Counted from the stretch's first letter, positions 9,360 to 19,348 are shown. The stretch: DNA of 55,163 nt from Sphingobium ummariense RL-3 (GCF_000447205.1 NZ_AUWY01000092.1:1-55163); one strand, 5' to 3'. A program made the numbers and translations. The notes: a model not told the origin generated them from the letters alone.

Positions 9360-10564
9360 CGACCGCTCCATTTCACCACGGTATGCCGGCCCATGAAGGG
9401 ATTGCGCCGCGTGAAGGCGAGCAGCAGGCCGACCCCGATGCAAAGGGCAAGCATAGAGGAGCCGCCATAGCTGATAAAGGGCAGCGTCATGCCCTTCGAC
9501 GGAAATATCTGGGCATTGACGCCCATGTTGATGATCGCCTGGAGCCCGAACTGGGTGGTGAGGCCGGCAGCGGCGAGGATGGTGAAATTATCCTCCTCGT
9601 CCAGCAGGCGCAGCAGCACGCGCACGACGATGGCGAGATAGACGAGTGCGATGGCGATGCAGGCGAGCAGGCCGAATTCCTCCCCGATCACGGAGAAGAT
9701 ATAGTCGGTATGCGCTTCGGGCAGGCGGAACTTGTTCTGGCCGCCGCCCGGCCCCATGCCGGTGAAGCCGCCATGGGCGATGGTGCGATAGGCCAGGTCG
9801 GTCTGGTCCGGGCCGGTGTCGAGCTGGACGCCGATGCCGAGGAAGTCGTTGATCCGCTGCCGCCCGTTTTCATAGAACATATAGACCGCGACGAGGCCGG
9901 CGAGGCCGGCGCCACCCAGCAGGGCGATCCAGCGCATCGGCACGCCCGACAGCAGCAGCAGGCAGGCCCAGCAGGCGAGGAAGATCACGGTCTGGCCGAA
10001 ATCGGGCTGGCGCATCAGGATGGCGGCGATCAGCAGCGTCAGCGCGCCGGTGAAGGGGATGACCGGCAATGTCATGTCCTTCGACCGCAGCGACAGCAGC
10101 CAGGCGAGGGTCACGACATAGACGGGCTTTAGGAATTCCGAGGGCTGGAAACGGAAGCCGGGCAGGTCGATCCAGCGCCGCGCGCCGTTCACCGTGCTGC
10201 CGAGCAGCGGCACGAACAGCAGCATGACGAAGAAGAAGATGCAGAGGAAGGACGCCAGCCGCCGCGCCTGGGTGCGGGGGAGCATGGAGATGACGAGCAT
10301 CACCGGCAGGCCGAGCCCCACCCACATGAGTTGGCGGTAGAAATAGATCAGCGGGTTGACGGTGACCGTGCTGGTCGACCGGTCGATCGCCGCGACGGGC
10401 GAGGCGGCGGCGACCGCGACGAGGCCGATCGCCATCAGCGCGACGATCAGCGAGAGGAGAATGCGATCGATCTCCCAGAACCAGATGGCGAGCGCGGTGC
10501 GTTCGCGCGGGACGGTGCGCCCCTTGAAGCCCCTGACCAGTTCGGCCGGCCTGAACCTGCTCAT
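9356..10564 (-). CDS. ftsW: Peptidoglycan glycosyltransferase FtsW
   Basis: SEDS-family polytopic membrane enzyme that polymerises lipid II at the septum together with FtsI. About ten hydrophobic segments are visible. Signature stretches are LPGFRFQPSEFLKP, RQPDFGQTVIFLACW (the aspartate aligns with the catalytic SEDS residue), AHTDYIFSVIGEEFG, and PSKGMTLPFISYGGSSMLA near the end. The start ATG at 10564 overlaps the murD stop as ATGA, giving 402 residues. The cytoplasmic N-terminus is short and basic. It is coupled to murG by another ATGA overlap. Confidence 0.97.
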   Translation of the reverse strand: MSRFRPAELVRGFKGRTVPRERTALAIWFWEIDRILLSLIVALMAIGLVAVAAASPVAAIDRSTSTVTVNPLIYFYRQLMWVGLGLPVMLVISMLPRTQARRLASFLCIFFFVMLLFVPLLGSTVNGARRWIDLPGFRFQPSEFLKPVYVVTLAWLLSLRSKDMTLPVIPFTGALTLLIAAILMRQPDFGQTVIFLACWACLLLLSGVPMRWIALLGGAGLAGLVAVYMFYENGRQRINDFLGIGVQLDTGPDQTDLAYRTIAHGGFTGMGPGGGQNKFRLPEAHTDYIFSVIGEEFGLLACIAIALVYLAIVVRVLLRLLDEEDNFTILAAAGLTTQFGLQAIINMGVNAQIFPSKGMTLPFISYGGSSMLALCIGVGLLLAFTRRNPFMGRHTVVKWSGR

Positions 10565-11961
10565 TGCCCTGCCTCCGCTTCGGTCCCATTGTCCAATGCC
10601 GCAACGGCAGCCGCGAAGGCGTCTCCCCGGGCCTCGAAGTCGCGGAACTGGTCGAAGCTGGCGCAGGCGGGGGACAGCAGCACGATATCGCCCGGCTGCG
10701 CCACGCGCGCGGCGCGGCGGACGGCCGCCGATAGCATCTCGGAATCGTCGACCGCCATATGGGGGCGCAGCAGGTCGGCGAACATATGGCCCGCCTCGCC
10801 AATGGTATAGGCATGGGCGACATTGCCGAAATGCGGGGCGCATTCGTCGAGATTGTCGGTCTTGGCGAGGCCGCCGACGATCCAGTGGATGCGGGGCCGG
10901 CCGTCGACCGGCGGCCAGGCGGCGAGCGCCGGCGCGGTGGAGGCGGGGTTGGTCGCCTTGCTGTCGTTGACGTAGAGGACGCCGTTGCGGGTGGCCACGG
11001 CCTGCATCCGGTGGGGGAGTGAGGCGTAGCTGGCGAGGGCGGCGACAGTGATGCTCTCGTCGATGCCGAGGGCCTGGGCGACGGCGATGGCGACGGCGGC
11101 GTTCTGGGCATTGTGCGGGCCTTGCAGGGAAGGCCAGCCCGATTGCGCAGCGGGATCGATGTCAGCCGCCGTCACTTCCTTCACGTCATGCCAGCGCAGG
11201 CTGGCTTCTCCCCTTTCTTCCGGCGCGACAGAAGAAGCGGGATTCCGGCTTTCGCCGGGATGACGAAGGTTGTGGGCGATCGACCGGCTGGGTTCGTCCT
11301 CGGTGGCGATCACCGCGACATGGCCTGCCGACTGCATCGCGAACAGGCGCGCCTTCGACGCGACATAGCCCTCGAACCCGTCATAGCGGTCGAGATGATC
11401 CGGCGTGATGTTGAGCAGCACCGCGACATCGCAGTCGAGGCTGCGGGTCAGGTCGATCTGGTAGCTGGACAGCTCCAGCACATAGACGCCGCCTTCGGGC
11501 AAGGGCTCCTGACCCAGGATCGGCAGGCCGATATTGCCGCCCATGCGGGTGGGGATGCCGGCCTGCTCGACGATGTGGTGGACGAGCGCGGTGGTGGTCG
11601 ACTTGCCGTTGGTGCCGGTGATGCCGACGACCTTGTGCGGCGGCAGGGTCGGGCGGGCGAGCGCGAACAGCTCGATGTCGCCGATGACGGGCACGCCCGC
11701 CAGCTTCGCCTGCATCGCGATCGGGTGGCGATTGAGCGGGACGCCGGGCGAGACGACCACGCCGTCGAAGCCGGAGAGGTCGATGTCCAGCGGGTCGGCC
11801 AGTTCCGCCTTGCCGGCGACGGCGGCGCGCGCCTCTTCGCGATTGTCCCAGGCGACCACGCGGGCGCCGCTCGCGACGAGCGTGTCGACGACCGTCAGCC
11901 CCGAGCGCGCGAGGCCCAGCACCGCGTAGGTCTTGCCGGCAAAGACGCTCGAGACGATCAT
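10561..11961 (-). CDS. murD: UDP-N-acetylmuramoylalanine--D-glutamate ligase MurD, with repeat-derived insert
   Basis: Adds D-glutamate to UDP-MurNAc-L-Ala. The ATP loop GTNGKST is at residues 116-122. Other family features are ELSSYQIDLT, NITPDHLDRYDG, LQGPHNAQNAAVAI and the C-terminal LLSPACASFDQFRDFEARG. Length 466 residues is somewhat above the usual 430-450. The extra length is explained by about 28 residues (about 233-260) encoded by an inverted repeat of family A read in frame, placed in the central domain between EDEPSRSIAH and the conserved GPHNAQN. The frame is intact, so the protein is probably functional. It lies 4 bases after mraY and overlaps ftsW. Confidence 0.95.
   Translation of the reverse strand: MIVSSVFAGKTYAVLGLARSGLTVVDTLVASGARVVAWDNREEARAAVAGKAELADPLDIDLSGFDGVVVSPGVPLNRHPIAMQAKLAGVPVIGDIELFALARPTLPPHKVVGITGTNGKSTTTALVHHIVEQAGIPTRMGGNIGLPILGQEPLPEGGVYVLELSSYQIDLTRSLDCDVAVLLNITPDHLDRYDGFEGYVASKARLFAMQSAGHVAVIATEDEPSRSIAHNLRHPGESRNPASSVAPEERGEASLRWHDVKEVTAADIDPAAQSGWPSLQGPHNAQNAAVAIAVAQALGIDESITVAALASYASLPHRMQAVATRNGVLYVNDSKATNPASTAPALAAWPPVDGRPRIHWIVGGLAKTDNLDECAPHFGNVAHAYTIGEAGHMFADLLRPHMAVDDSEMLSAAVRRAARVAQPGDIVLLSPACASFDQFRDFEARGDAFAAAVAALDNGTEAEAGQ
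11184..11265. repeat. Family A inverted repeat inside murD, copy 2
   Basis: This element has the same arrangement as the intergenic copies at 8072 and 52076: CGTCATGCCAGCG..GCTGGC, a GAAGAAGCGGGAT spacer, then CCGGCTTTCGCCGG and GATGACG. Here it lies wholly within the murD reading frame and is translated (beginning RHPGESRNPASS on the minus strand) without a stop codon. Confidence 0.9.
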
Positions 11962-11965
11962 CCGC

Positions 11966-13039
11966 TTACCTCAGCTTCAAGGTGGCGAGGCCGGCCAGCG
12001 CCAGCACGAAGGCGATGATCCAGAAACGGATCACGACCGTCGGCTCGGACCAGCCCAGCTGCTCGAAATGATGGTGGATCGGCGCCATCTTGAAGACGCG
12101 CTTGCCGGTCCGCTTGTAGAAGAAGACCTGGATGATGACGCTCATCGCCTCCACCACGAACAGGCCGCCGATGACGCCCAGCACGATCTCATGATGGGCG
12201 GTGACGGCGATGACGCCGATCGTGCCGCCCAGCGCCAGGCTGCCGGTGTCGCCCATGAAGACGGCGGCCGGCGGCGCGTTGAACCAGAGGAAGGCGAGCC
12301 CCGCGCCGATGATCGCGCCGCACAATATGGTGAGGTTGCCCGCGCCCGGCACATGCGGGATGCCGAGATAGGCGGCGAAGTCGGCGCGGCCGACCAGATA
12401 GACGATCGCCATGAAGGCGAGGCAGGCGATGATGACGGGCATGGTGGCGAGCCCGTCCAGCCCGTCGGTCAGGTTCACCGCATTGCCGAAGGCCACGATC
12501 ACGAAGGCAGCGAAGAGGAAGTAGAAGGGCCCGAGCTCGATCGCCGGGCCATTGTAGAACGGCACGTAGAGCGCGGTGTTGCCGTGCTGGTGCACGATCA
12601 TCCAGGCGGCGAGGCCCGCGATCAGGAATTCGAAGAGCAGGCGGACCTTGCCGGACAGCCCCTTGTGGCTGGCCTTGGTCACCTTGTCATAATCGTCGAG
12701 GAAGCCGATCGCGCCGAAGCCCAGGGTCACGAACAGGCACGCCCAGACATAGATGGAGGACAGGTCCATCCACAGCAGCACCGATCCGACCATCGCGGTC
12801 AGGATCATCAGGCCGCCCATGGTGGGGGTGCCGCGCTTGGCGAGATGGCTCTGCGGCCCGTCGTCGCGGATCGGTTGCCCCTTGCCCTGGCGCACGCGCA
12901 GCCAGCCGATGAAGCGCGGGCCGATGAGCAGGCCGATGAACAGCGCGGTCGCGATCGCCGCCCCCGCGCGGAAGCTGAGATAGCGGATCAGGTTGAGGAC
13001 GCCCGCGAAATCCAGTTGCTGGGCCAGCCAGTAGAGCAT
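11966..13039 (-). CDS. mraY: Phospho-N-acetylmuramoyl-pentapeptide transferase MraY
   Basis: Polytopic inner-membrane enzyme that transfers phospho-MurNAc-pentapeptide to undecaprenyl phosphate, giving lipid I. Conserved blocks are [31 protein letters not shown] (the aspartate pair), [29 protein letters not shown] and the histidine cluster [15 protein letters not shown]. About ten transmembrane stretches are visible; 357 residues is normal. The ATG shares one base with the murF stop (TGATG). Confidence 0.97.
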   Translation of the reverse strand: MLYWLAQQLDFAGVLNLIRYLSFRAGAAIATALFIGLLIGPRFIGWLRVRQGKGQPIRDDGPQSHLAKRGTPTMGGLMILTAMVGSVLLWMDLSSIYVWACLFVTLGFGAIGFLDDYDKVTKASHKGLSGKVRLLFEFLIAGLAAWMIVHQHGNTALYVPFYNGPAIELGPFYFLFAAFVIVAFGNAVNLTDGLDGLATMPVIIACLAFMAIVYLVGRADFAAYLGIPHVPGAGNLTILCGAIIGAGLAFLWFNAPPAAVFMGDTGSLALGGTIGVIAVTAHHEIVLGVIGGLFVVEAMSVIIQVFFYKRTGKRVFKMAPIHHHFEQLGWSEPTVVIRFWIIAFVLALAGLATLKLR

Positions 13040-14430
13040 CAGTCACTATCTCCGTCGCGGGCGGCGTCGGCCAGGGCGGCGACCAGGCGGGACAGCCCGA
13101 TGCCGTTGGACCCCTTGACCAGGATCGCGTCGCCCGCGCGCATGTCGGATTGAAGGAGGCCGGTCGCGGCAGCGGCGTCCGGCACATGGTCGAAGGGCAC
13201 GCTGCCCGCCAGCACCTCTGCCAGCGGCGCCATTTCCTGCCCCACCAGCAGGACGCGGTCGACATGGGCCCCGGCGATCGGTTCGGCGAGACCGGCGTGC
13301 AGTTCCGCGCTGCGGCTGCCCAGTTCGCGCATGCCGCCCAGCACCGCGATGCGGCGCTCCGCCTTCTCGCGGCCCAGCTGGGTGAGGGTCGCGGCCATGC
13401 TGAGAGGGTTGGCGTTGTAGCTCTCGTCGATCAGCAGCACGTCGCCGCCCTCGACCGACAGGCGCCGCCGTTCGCCCCGCCCCGGAAGGCCAGGCATTTC
13501 GGCGAGCGCGAGTCCGGCAACGGCCAAGTCACCGCCCACCGCCTCCACCGCGGCGAGCACGGCAAGCGCATTGGACACCCAATGGTCGCCCGGTGCGGCG
13601 ACGGTGAAGCAAAGCTCCGCACCCGGCAGCTTCGCCGTTACCAGCGTGCCACCCGTGTCGGTGGGAACCGCCTCACGGGCATGAACATCCGCCTCGGGGC
13701 TGCGGCCGAAGGTCAGGATGCGCGCGGCATGGCGCTCCGCCTTGCCGTAGAGCGTCGCGACATGGGGACTGTCATAGGGGATAATGGCCGTCCCGCCCGG
13801 CTCCAGCCCCTCGAAAATCTCCGCCTTCGCCTCGGCGATCTTCTCTTCGGTGCCGAAAAATTCGATATGCGCCGGCGCAATGGCGGTGACGATCGCGACA
13901 TGGGGACGCACCTGCCGGGTGAGCGCCGCCAGCTCGCCTGCATGGTTCATGCCCATTTCGAAGATGCCGAAGGCGCAATCGCGCGGCATGCGCGCCAGGC
14001 TGAGCGGTACGCCGACATGGTTGTTGTAGCTTTTGAGCGAGCGATGCGCCTGTCCCGGCTCGGCTCGGTCGAGCGCCTGGAACAGCGCCTCCTTGGTGCC
14101 GGTCTTGCCGACCGATCCGGTGACGCCGATCACCTTGCCCTGCATCCGCGCGCGCGCGGCGCGGCCAAGCGCCTCCAGCGCGGCGGCGCTGTCCTGCATC
14201 AGCACATGGGGATGATCCACCGGATCGCTGACGATCGCGCCCGCCGCACCCTGCGCGAAAGCCTTGTCGACGAACCTGTGGCCGTCGGTGCTGTCGCCCT
14301 TCATCGCGACGAACAGGTCGCCCGCCGCCACCTCGCGGCTGTCGAAGGCGACACCCGAAACGGCGAACGGCGCCGATGCGGCGCCGCCCGTGGCTTGGGC
14401 GATCTCTCCGGAGGTCCAGAGGTCGGTCAT
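13039..14430 (-). CDS. murF: UDP-MurNAc-tripeptide--D-Ala-D-Ala ligase MurF
   Basis: Adds the D-Ala-D-Ala made by Ddl to complete the pentapeptide. The N-terminal domain begins [16 protein letters not shown]. The ATP loop is [15 protein letters not shown], followed by [28 protein letters not shown] and [16 protein letters not shown], all typical of MurF. The ATG at 14430 gives 463 residues. An open frame continues 460 bases upstream through the inverted repeat into murE, but that part has no similarity to the family. The gene is separated from murE by a repeat-filled 160-base gap. Confidence 0.96.
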   Translation of the reverse strand: MTDLWTSGEIAQATGGAASAPFAVSGVAFDSREVAAGDLFVAMKGDSTDGHRFVDKAFAQGAAGAIVSDPVDHPHVLMQDSAAALEALGRAARARMQGKVIGVTGSVGKTGTKEALFQALDRAEPGQAHRSLKSYNNHVGVPLSLARMPRDCAFGIFEMGMNHAGELAALTRQVRPHVAIVTAIAPAHIEFFGTEEKIAEAKAEIFEGLEPGGTAIIPYDSPHVATLYGKAERHAARILTFGRSPEADVHAREAVPTDTGGTLVTAKLPGAELCFTVAAPGDHWVSNALAVLAAVEAVGGDLAVAGLALAEMPGLPGRGERRRLSVEGGDVLLIDESYNANPLSMAATLTQLGREKAERRIAVLGGMRELGSRSAELHAGLAEPIAGAHVDRVLLVGQEMAPLAEVLAGSVPFDHVPDAAAATGLLQSDMRAGDAILVKGSNGIGLSRLVAALADAARDGDSD

Positions 14431-14453
14431 GCCCCCTCCCTCGGGAAAAACAG

Positions 14454-14570
14454 CCGTTCGCCCTGAGCTTGTCGAAGCCTGTCCTGAGCGACGCCGCAGG
14501 CGGCGTCGAAGGGGGCCGCACTTTTCTTCAGAAAGGAAGAACAGGGCTTCGACAGGCTCAGCCCGAACGG
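14454..14570. repeat. GTTCG-CCTGAG inverted repeat (family B), copy 1
   Basis: Long imperfect inverted repeat filling the murE-murF gap. The left arm begins CCGTTCGCCCTGAGCTTGTC and the right arm ends CTCAGCCCGAACGG, pairing with two or three mismatches over about 24 bases. A smaller GACGCCGCAGGCGGCGTC palindrome sits in the loop. A second family member is at 30772-30888. Such elements are common between sphingomonad genes (recalled). Here it interrupts an otherwise overlapping operon. Confidence 0.85.
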
Positions 14571-14590
14571 GGTCAAGGACATCGTTCTGT

Positions 14591-16048
14591 TCAACCCGCG
14601 CACTCCCGCGCCACGGTGACGTCGTCGAAGGGCAGCACGCGGTCGCCGATGATCTGGCCCTGCTCATGCCCCTTGCCTGCCAGCAGCACGATGTCGTCGG
14701 CACCCGCCATGGCGATGGCGGAGGCGATGGCGGCGCGGCGGCCGCCGATCTCCTGCGCGTCGGGCGCGCCCGCCATGACGGCGGCGCGGATGGCGGAGGG
14801 CTCCTCCGAGCGGGGATTGTCGTCGGTGACGATGACATGGTCCGCGAGTTCCGCCGCGACCTTGCCCATCTGCGGCCGCTTGCCCGCGTCACGGTCGCCG
14901 CCCGCGCCGAACAGCGCGATCAGCCGGCCCTTCGTATGCGGGCGCAGCGCCTCGATCGCCGCGCGCAGGCCGTCGGGCGTGTGGGCATAGTCGACATAGA
15001 CCGGCGCGCCCGCCCGGCTGATGACGGCACGCTCCAGCCGGCCACGCACCGGCTGAACCCGGCCGAGCATTTCCAGCACGCGCGCCACGCTTTCGCCGCC
15101 CGCGACCACGAGCCCCGCGGCGGTGAGCGCATTGGCGGCCTGATAGGCGCCGATGAGCGGCAGGTTGACCTTGAAGCTCTTGCCTTCCGCCTCGATCTCC
15201 AGCGTCTGTCCCAACTGGGTCGGGGTGCGGTTGGCGAGGCGCAATGCCTGCCCCTGCACCCCGACGCTCAGCAGTCGAAGCCCCCGCTTCGAAACGCGCT
15301 CGATAACCTTCGGGGACCATGCGTCGTCGGCCCAGACAACGGCCGCGCCATCGGGCACCACGACCTCGTCGAACAGCCGCATCTTGGCGTCGAAATAGCT
15401 GTCCATGTCGCCATGATAGTCGAGATGGTCGCGCGACAGGTTGGTGAAGGCGGCGGCCGCGACCGGCAGCCCCTCCGTCCGGTACTGGGCCAGGCCGTGG
15501 CTCGACGCCTCGAACGCGGCATGGGTGATGCCCTCGCGCCGCAGGCCCGACATGTTGGAAAGGAAAGTGACGATGTCGGGCGTGGTGAGGCCGGTCGACA
15601 CCTGGTCGACCGAGGTGGTGACGCCGAGCGTGCCGATGGAGGCGGACTTGTGCCCCAGCATGCGCCAGAGCTGGCGGGTCAGTTCCACCGTGCTGGTCTT
15701 GCCGTTGGTGCCGGTGACGGCGACGGTCACGTCCGGGAAGGGCGCGAAATAGCGCGCGGCGAGCAGTGCGAAGAGGCGGCGCGGATTGGGGTGGGCAAGA
15801 TGGATCGCGCCTTCGACCTTCGCCTCCGGCCGGGCGACCACGGCGACGGCGCCGGCGCGAACGGCATCGGCGATGAAATCCTCGCCATTGACGCGCAGCC
15901 CCTGGAAGGCGCCGAAGACGGTGCCCGGCGCGACCTTCCGGTTGTCGATGGCGAAGCCGGTGACGGACGAGTCGAGGCCGGCATTGCTGCCGGCCTCCCC
16001 CAGGACCGTGGCGTCCAGTCCCTCGATCAGCGACCCGAGGCGCATCAT
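14591..16048 (-). CDS. murE: UDP-MurNAc-L-Ala-D-Glu--meso-DAP ligase MurE
   Basis: Adds the third amino acid of the peptide stem. Motifs: VTGTNGKTSTVEL (ATP loop), FEASSHGLAQYRTEG, FTNLSRDHLDYHGDM, VDYAHTPDGLRAAIEAL, LFGAGGDRDAGKRPQMG and VTDDNPRSEEP. The DNPR motif is the signature of meso-diaminopimelate specificity, as expected for a Gram-negative cell wall. 485 residues, normal. The ATG at 16048 overlaps the ftsI stop as ATGA; a second ATG follows directly and cannot be excluded as the true start. Confidence 0.96.
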   Translation of the reverse strand: MMRLGSLIEGLDATVLGEAGSNAGLDSSVTGFAIDNRKVAPGTVFGAFQGLRVNGEDFIADAVRAGAVAVVARPEAKVEGAIHLAHPNPRRLFALLAARYFAPFPDVTVAVTGTNGKTSTVELTRQLWRMLGHKSASIGTLGVTTSVDQVSTGLTTPDIVTFLSNMSGLRREGITHAAFEASSHGLAQYRTEGLPVAAAAFTNLSRDHLDYHGDMDSYFDAKMRLFDEVVVPDGAAVVWADDAWSPKVIERVSKRGLRLLSVGVQGQALRLANRTPTQLGQTLEIEAEGKSFKVNLPLIGAYQAANALTAAGLVVAGGESVARVLEMLGRVQPVRGRLERAVISRAGAPVYVDYAHTPDGLRAAIEALRPHTKGRLIALFGAGGDRDAGKRPQMGKVAAELADHVIVTDDNPRSEEPSAIRAAVMAGAPDAQEIGGRRAAIASAIAMAGADDIVLLAGKGHEQGQIIGDRVLPFDDVTVARECAG

Positions 16049-17748
16049 TCCTTCTCCGTATTGCCGTGCAGCAACGGCATGAGGTCGGAAATATCGACGT
16101 CGCGCCGCTCGTCCGGCATGACGCCCAGCATCGGCCCGGTGCGCTCGATCACGCGCTTCACCACCGGGGCGGCGGTAAAGGCGGCGGTACGCAGGCCGTA
16201 GAGCCCGGTCGCTTCGTCCATGATCGCGACCACGACGTAGCGAGGATTGTCCATCGGAAAGGCGGAGGCAAAAGTCGTCACGTTGGAATTCTTGTTATAG
16301 CGCCCTTCCTGGGGCTTTTCGGCGGAACCCGTCTTGCCGCCCACCCGATATCCCTTGGCGTCGGCGTTGCGCCCTGTACCCGCCGCAACGATCATCCGCA
16401 ACAGCTGGCGCATCCGCGCGCTGGTGGCGACGGAGAAGACTCGGTGCCCCTCCGGCACTTCCTCAGGCTTCAACTTGCGCAGGGTGGCGGGGTGATAGAT
16501 GCCGCCATTGACCAGCGCAGCATAAGCGCTGGCGAGGTGCAGCGGCGTCACCGCGATGCCGTGGCCGTAGGAAACGGTCATGGTGGTGATGCGGCCCCAG
16601 TTGGACGGCCAGATGCCCTTCGCCCGTTCCTTGAGTTCGATCGGCGCGCGCTGGTCGAACTGAAGTTCGCGGAACAGGTGCTGGAGCGGTTCGGCGCCCA
16701 TCTCGTCCGCGATCCGCGCGGTGGCGATGTTGGAACTGTGCACCAGCGTTTCCGGCACGTTGAGCCAGCGGCCCAGCGGATGGTCGTCCTTGATGCGGAA
16801 GCCGGCGATGGCGATCGGCGCGGTCGCATCGTAGAGCTTGCTCATCGACGTCACCACGCCCGCATCCATCGCCGCGGCGATCGACAGCGGCTTGAACGCC
16901 GAGCCAAGCTCGTAGCGGGCCTGTACCATATGGTTGCAGAGCGGCGATTCGCTGCAGCGCTTGCCGGCGTAGTTCTGCAGCTTGTTGGGATCGAAGACCG
17001 GGATCGAGGCCATGGCGATCACCTCGCCGGTGTTGGCGTCGAGGATGATGCCGGCCGCGCCCTTCGCGCGGGTCTGCACCAGCTGGGTATAAAGCTCGCT
17101 TTCCAGAGCGCCCTGCACCCGGCTGTCGATGGACATGGCGAAGGGCTGGCCGCGCAGCGCCGGGTCGATCAGGCGATCGTTGAAGGCCGCCTCCACCCCC
17201 ATGCCGCCCACGCCGTCGCTGTTGGGCGCAAAGCCGAGGATATGGGCCGCGAGCGTCCGCTGCGGATAGAGTCGCTCGGGCTCGCGCGGGAACTCGATGC
17301 CGATCTCGCCCAGCGCGTTCACCGCCGCCACCTGTTCAGGCAGCGCGCGGCGGCGCAGATAGGCCCAGCCCTTGCCGGTCAGCTTCTTGTGAAAGGCGGC
17401 TTCCGATTCGTCCGGGAAAATCTCGTGCAGCTTGCGCGCCAGCTCAGCCGGATCGCCGATCAGCCGGGAGGGGCGAACGGCAACCGAATAGGCGTCCATC
17501 GTCCGGGCGAGCGGCACCCCGTTGCGGTCGACAATGTCGGCGCGCGCAGGCACGAAGCCGCCGAGCCCATCGCCACCCCGGCCGCTGTCGGCAAAAAAGC
17601 CGACCCAAGCGAGCCGGCCGATCAGGACAAGAGTGATCCCCAGGAACAGGATCAGGAGAAGCATCAGGCGATTATGCGCCATCGCCGTCAGGTTGACCCG
17701 TTGCCGCCCGGCGCGTGCCCCGCCAGGCTGGACGATGATGGTAGCCAT
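16045..17748 (-). CDS. ftsI: Septal transpeptidase FtsI (PBP3)
   Basis: Monofunctional class B penicillin-binding protein that cross-links septal peptidoglycan and works with FtsW. A basic cytoplasmic tail is followed by one transmembrane segment (about residues 28-51). The dimerisation domain starts at VPARADIVDRNGVPLA. The transpeptidase domain has the active-site serine in SAFK (283-286), the SSN triad (338-340) and KTG (472-474). 567 residues is normal. The start shares one base with the ftsL stop (TGATG). Confidence 0.97.
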   Translation of the reverse strand: MATIIVQPGGARAGRQRVNLTAMAHNRLMLLLILFLGITLVLIGRLAWVGFFADSGRGGDGLGGFVPARADIVDRNGVPLARTMDAYSVAVRPSRLIGDPAELARKLHEIFPDESEAAFHKKLTGKGWAYLRRRALPEQVAAVNALGEIGIEFPREPERLYPQRTLAAHILGFAPNSDGVGGMGVEAAFNDRLIDPALRGQPFAMSIDSRVQGALESELYTQLVQTRAKGAAGIILDANTGEVIAMASIPVFDPNKLQNYAGKRCSESPLCNHMVQARYELGSAFKPLSIAAAMDAGVVTSMSKLYDATAPIAIAGFRIKDDHPLGRWLNVPETLVHSSNIATARIADEMGAEPLQHLFRELQFDQRAPIELKERAKGIWPSNWGRITTMTVSYGHGIAVTPLHLASAYAALVNGGIYHPATLRKLKPEEVPEGHRVFSVATSARMRQLLRMIVAAGTGRNADAKGYRVGGKTGSAEKPQEGRYNKNSNVTTFASAFPMDNPRYVVVAIMDEATGLYGLRTAAFTAAPVVKRVIERTGPMLGVMPDERRDVDISDLMPLLHGNTEKE

Positions 17749-18398
17749 CAGCGCCGCTCCTTCCTGCTTTCGCGCGCCGCCTTCGCGGTCAGATCGCCCA
17801 GGGTGCGGTCATCCAGCAGCTTGGCGTCCAGCATCGCCATCCGCTCCGCCTTGCGGGCGACCGGGTTGGGCTTCGTCACGTCGGCGTCGTCCCTGGCCTT
17901 CTGCGCGGGAGTGCGCGGCGCGGACTTGGCGAGTTTCTCCACATTGTCGGCCGCGTGCGCCTCGCGGATCACGGCGATGTCGCTCCGGATTTGGGTCGCC
18001 GCCGGGCTGGCGGGCGCGGGCTGCGGCGCGGAGGGGAGGTCGGCCGGGGTATCGACCATGGCGACCATCACCGGCGGCGCGACATAATCGGGGCCGTTGG
18101 GCTGCACCCCGTCGAGATGCGCCAGCGCCTGCTCACCCGCGAGATATTGCTGCGCGCTGGGCGTCGCATACATGAAGTCTTCCTGGTTCCAGCGTTCGAG
18201 CTGGCGCATGCTGGCGCGGGCGCTGAACTCGGTTTCCAGATAGCGGATGTCGCCCTGTGCCCGGGCGATCTGGAGCCGGACGCGCATCAGCTCGTTGCGC
18301 TCGGTCGCGACCTTGAGCGACACCAGATAGGCCCCCAGCCCGCCCAAAGCGACGAGGAGGATCCAGATCAGGCTCTGCAACCTCTTGACGGCGATCAT
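17748..18398 (-). CDS. ftsL: FtsL-like cell division protein (extended)
   Basis: Identified by position between rsmH and ftsI and by architecture: a short basic N-terminus (MIAVKRLQS), one transmembrane segment (about residues 10-30), then a heptad-like helical stretch ([21 protein letters not shown]) as in FtsL/FtsB coiled coils. In FtsL family proteins this coil pairs with FtsB and regulates FtsWI. At 216 residues it is about twice the E. coli length; the C-terminal half is a Pro/Ala-rich then charged region of unknown role. Sequence similarity to FtsL is weak by nature, so the name rests mainly on context. Its ATG overlaps the rsmH stop as ATGA. Confidence 0.85.
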   Translation of the reverse strand: MIAVKRLQSLIWILLVALGGLGAYLVSLKVATERNELMRVRLQIARAQGDIRYLETEFSARASMRQLERWNQEDFMYATPSAQQYLAGEQALAHLDGVQPNGPDYVAPPVMVAMVDTPADLPSAPQPAPASPAATQIRSDIAVIREAHAADNVEKLAKSAPRTPAQKARDDADVTKPNPVARKAERMAMLDAKLLDDRTLGDLTAKAARESRKERR

Positions 18399-19348
18399 GA
18401 CCGTGCACTCCGGCTAGCGGGGGAAAGGGAAACGGGCGCCGCGGTGCGCACCGCGCTGCGCAGGGTGGCGGACCGGGCGCGGGGGTTGCGTGCCAGCTCC
18501 GCCGAGCCGGGGCGCACCGCCTTGGCGGGACGCTCGAAGGTCGGGACGGCTGCCGCCTGACGCTGCGGCATGTGGCGCGAACCGCCGGCGTCGCCGCCGC
18601 TGCGATTGCGCAGGAACTGCTTGACGATGCGGTCCTCCAGACTGTGGAAGGTGACGACGGCCAGGCGACCGCCCTCCTCCAGCAGATGCTCGGCCGCTTC
18701 CAGCCCGCGCTCCAGCTCCTCCAGTTCGCGGTTCACATGGATGCGGATCGCCTGGAAGGTGCGGGTCGCGGGGTCCTTCTTGTCGTGCGGCTTGTGGCCG
18801 AGCGCGCGGCGCACCACGGCGGCGAGCTGGCCGGTGCGTTCGAGCGGGCGCGCGTCCACAATGGCGCGGGCGACGCGGCGCGAGCGCGGCTCCTCGCCAT
18901 ATCGGTAGAGGACGTCGGCGATCTCCTGTTCCGGGGCGGTGTTGAGGAAATCGGCGGCGCTCATGCCCGCCTGGCTCATCGTCATGCCGAGCGGCCCGTC
19001 CGCCTGGAAGGAAAAGCCGCGCTCCGGCCGGTCGAGCTGCATCGAGGACACGCCGATGTCGAGCGTGATACCCGAGACCCGCGCGATGCCCCGTTCGGCG
19101 AGCAACGCCTCCATGCGAGAAAATTCGCCTTCGATCAGGGTGATGCCCTTTTCGTCGGCGAACGCCTGCCCTTCGCGGATCGCGTCAGGATCGCGGTCGA
19201 AGGCGAAGACGCGCGCGCCGCGTCCGGCCATGGCCGACGAATAGCCGCCCGCGCCGAAGGTGCCGTCGACATGGACCTCGCCGGGGCTGATGGCGAGGGC
19301 GTCGAGCACTTCGTCGAGAAGGACGGGAATGTGGGGTGCGGCGCTCAC
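18395..19348 (-). CDS. rsmH: 16S rRNA (cytosine-1402-N4)-methyltransferase RsmH
   Basis: SAM-dependent methyltransferase (also MraW) that modifies C1402 in the ribosomal P site. Family blocks: [27 protein letters not shown] (SAM motif I), [61 protein letters not shown] and [13 protein letters not shown] near the C-terminus. 317 residues is normal. The stop overlaps ftsL and the ATG at 19348 overlaps the mraZ stop as ATGA, so mraZ-rsmH-ftsL are tightly coupled. Confidence 0.97.
   Translation of the reverse strand: MSAAPHIPVLLDEVLDALAISPGEVHVDGTFGAGGYSSAMAGRGARVFAFDRDPDAIREGQAFADEKGITLIEGEFSRMEALLAERGIARVSGITLDIGVSSMQLDRPERGFSFQADGPLGMTMSQAGMSAADFLNTAPEQEIADVLYRYGEEPRSRRVARAIVDARPLERTGQLAAVVRRALGHKPHDKKDPATRTFQAIRIHVNRELEELERGLEAAEHLLEEGGRLAVVTFHSLEDRIVKQFLRNRSGGDAGGSRHMPQRQAAAVPTFERPAKAVRPGSAELARNPRARSATLRSAVRTAAPVSLSPASRSARS

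Noticed and set aside
14264..18087. Plus-strand open frames of about 650 codons across murF/murE and ftsI/ftsL
   Set aside because: Antisense shadows of certain genes, with no ribosome binding site, no recognisable domain and atypical Arg/His/Gly-rich composition.
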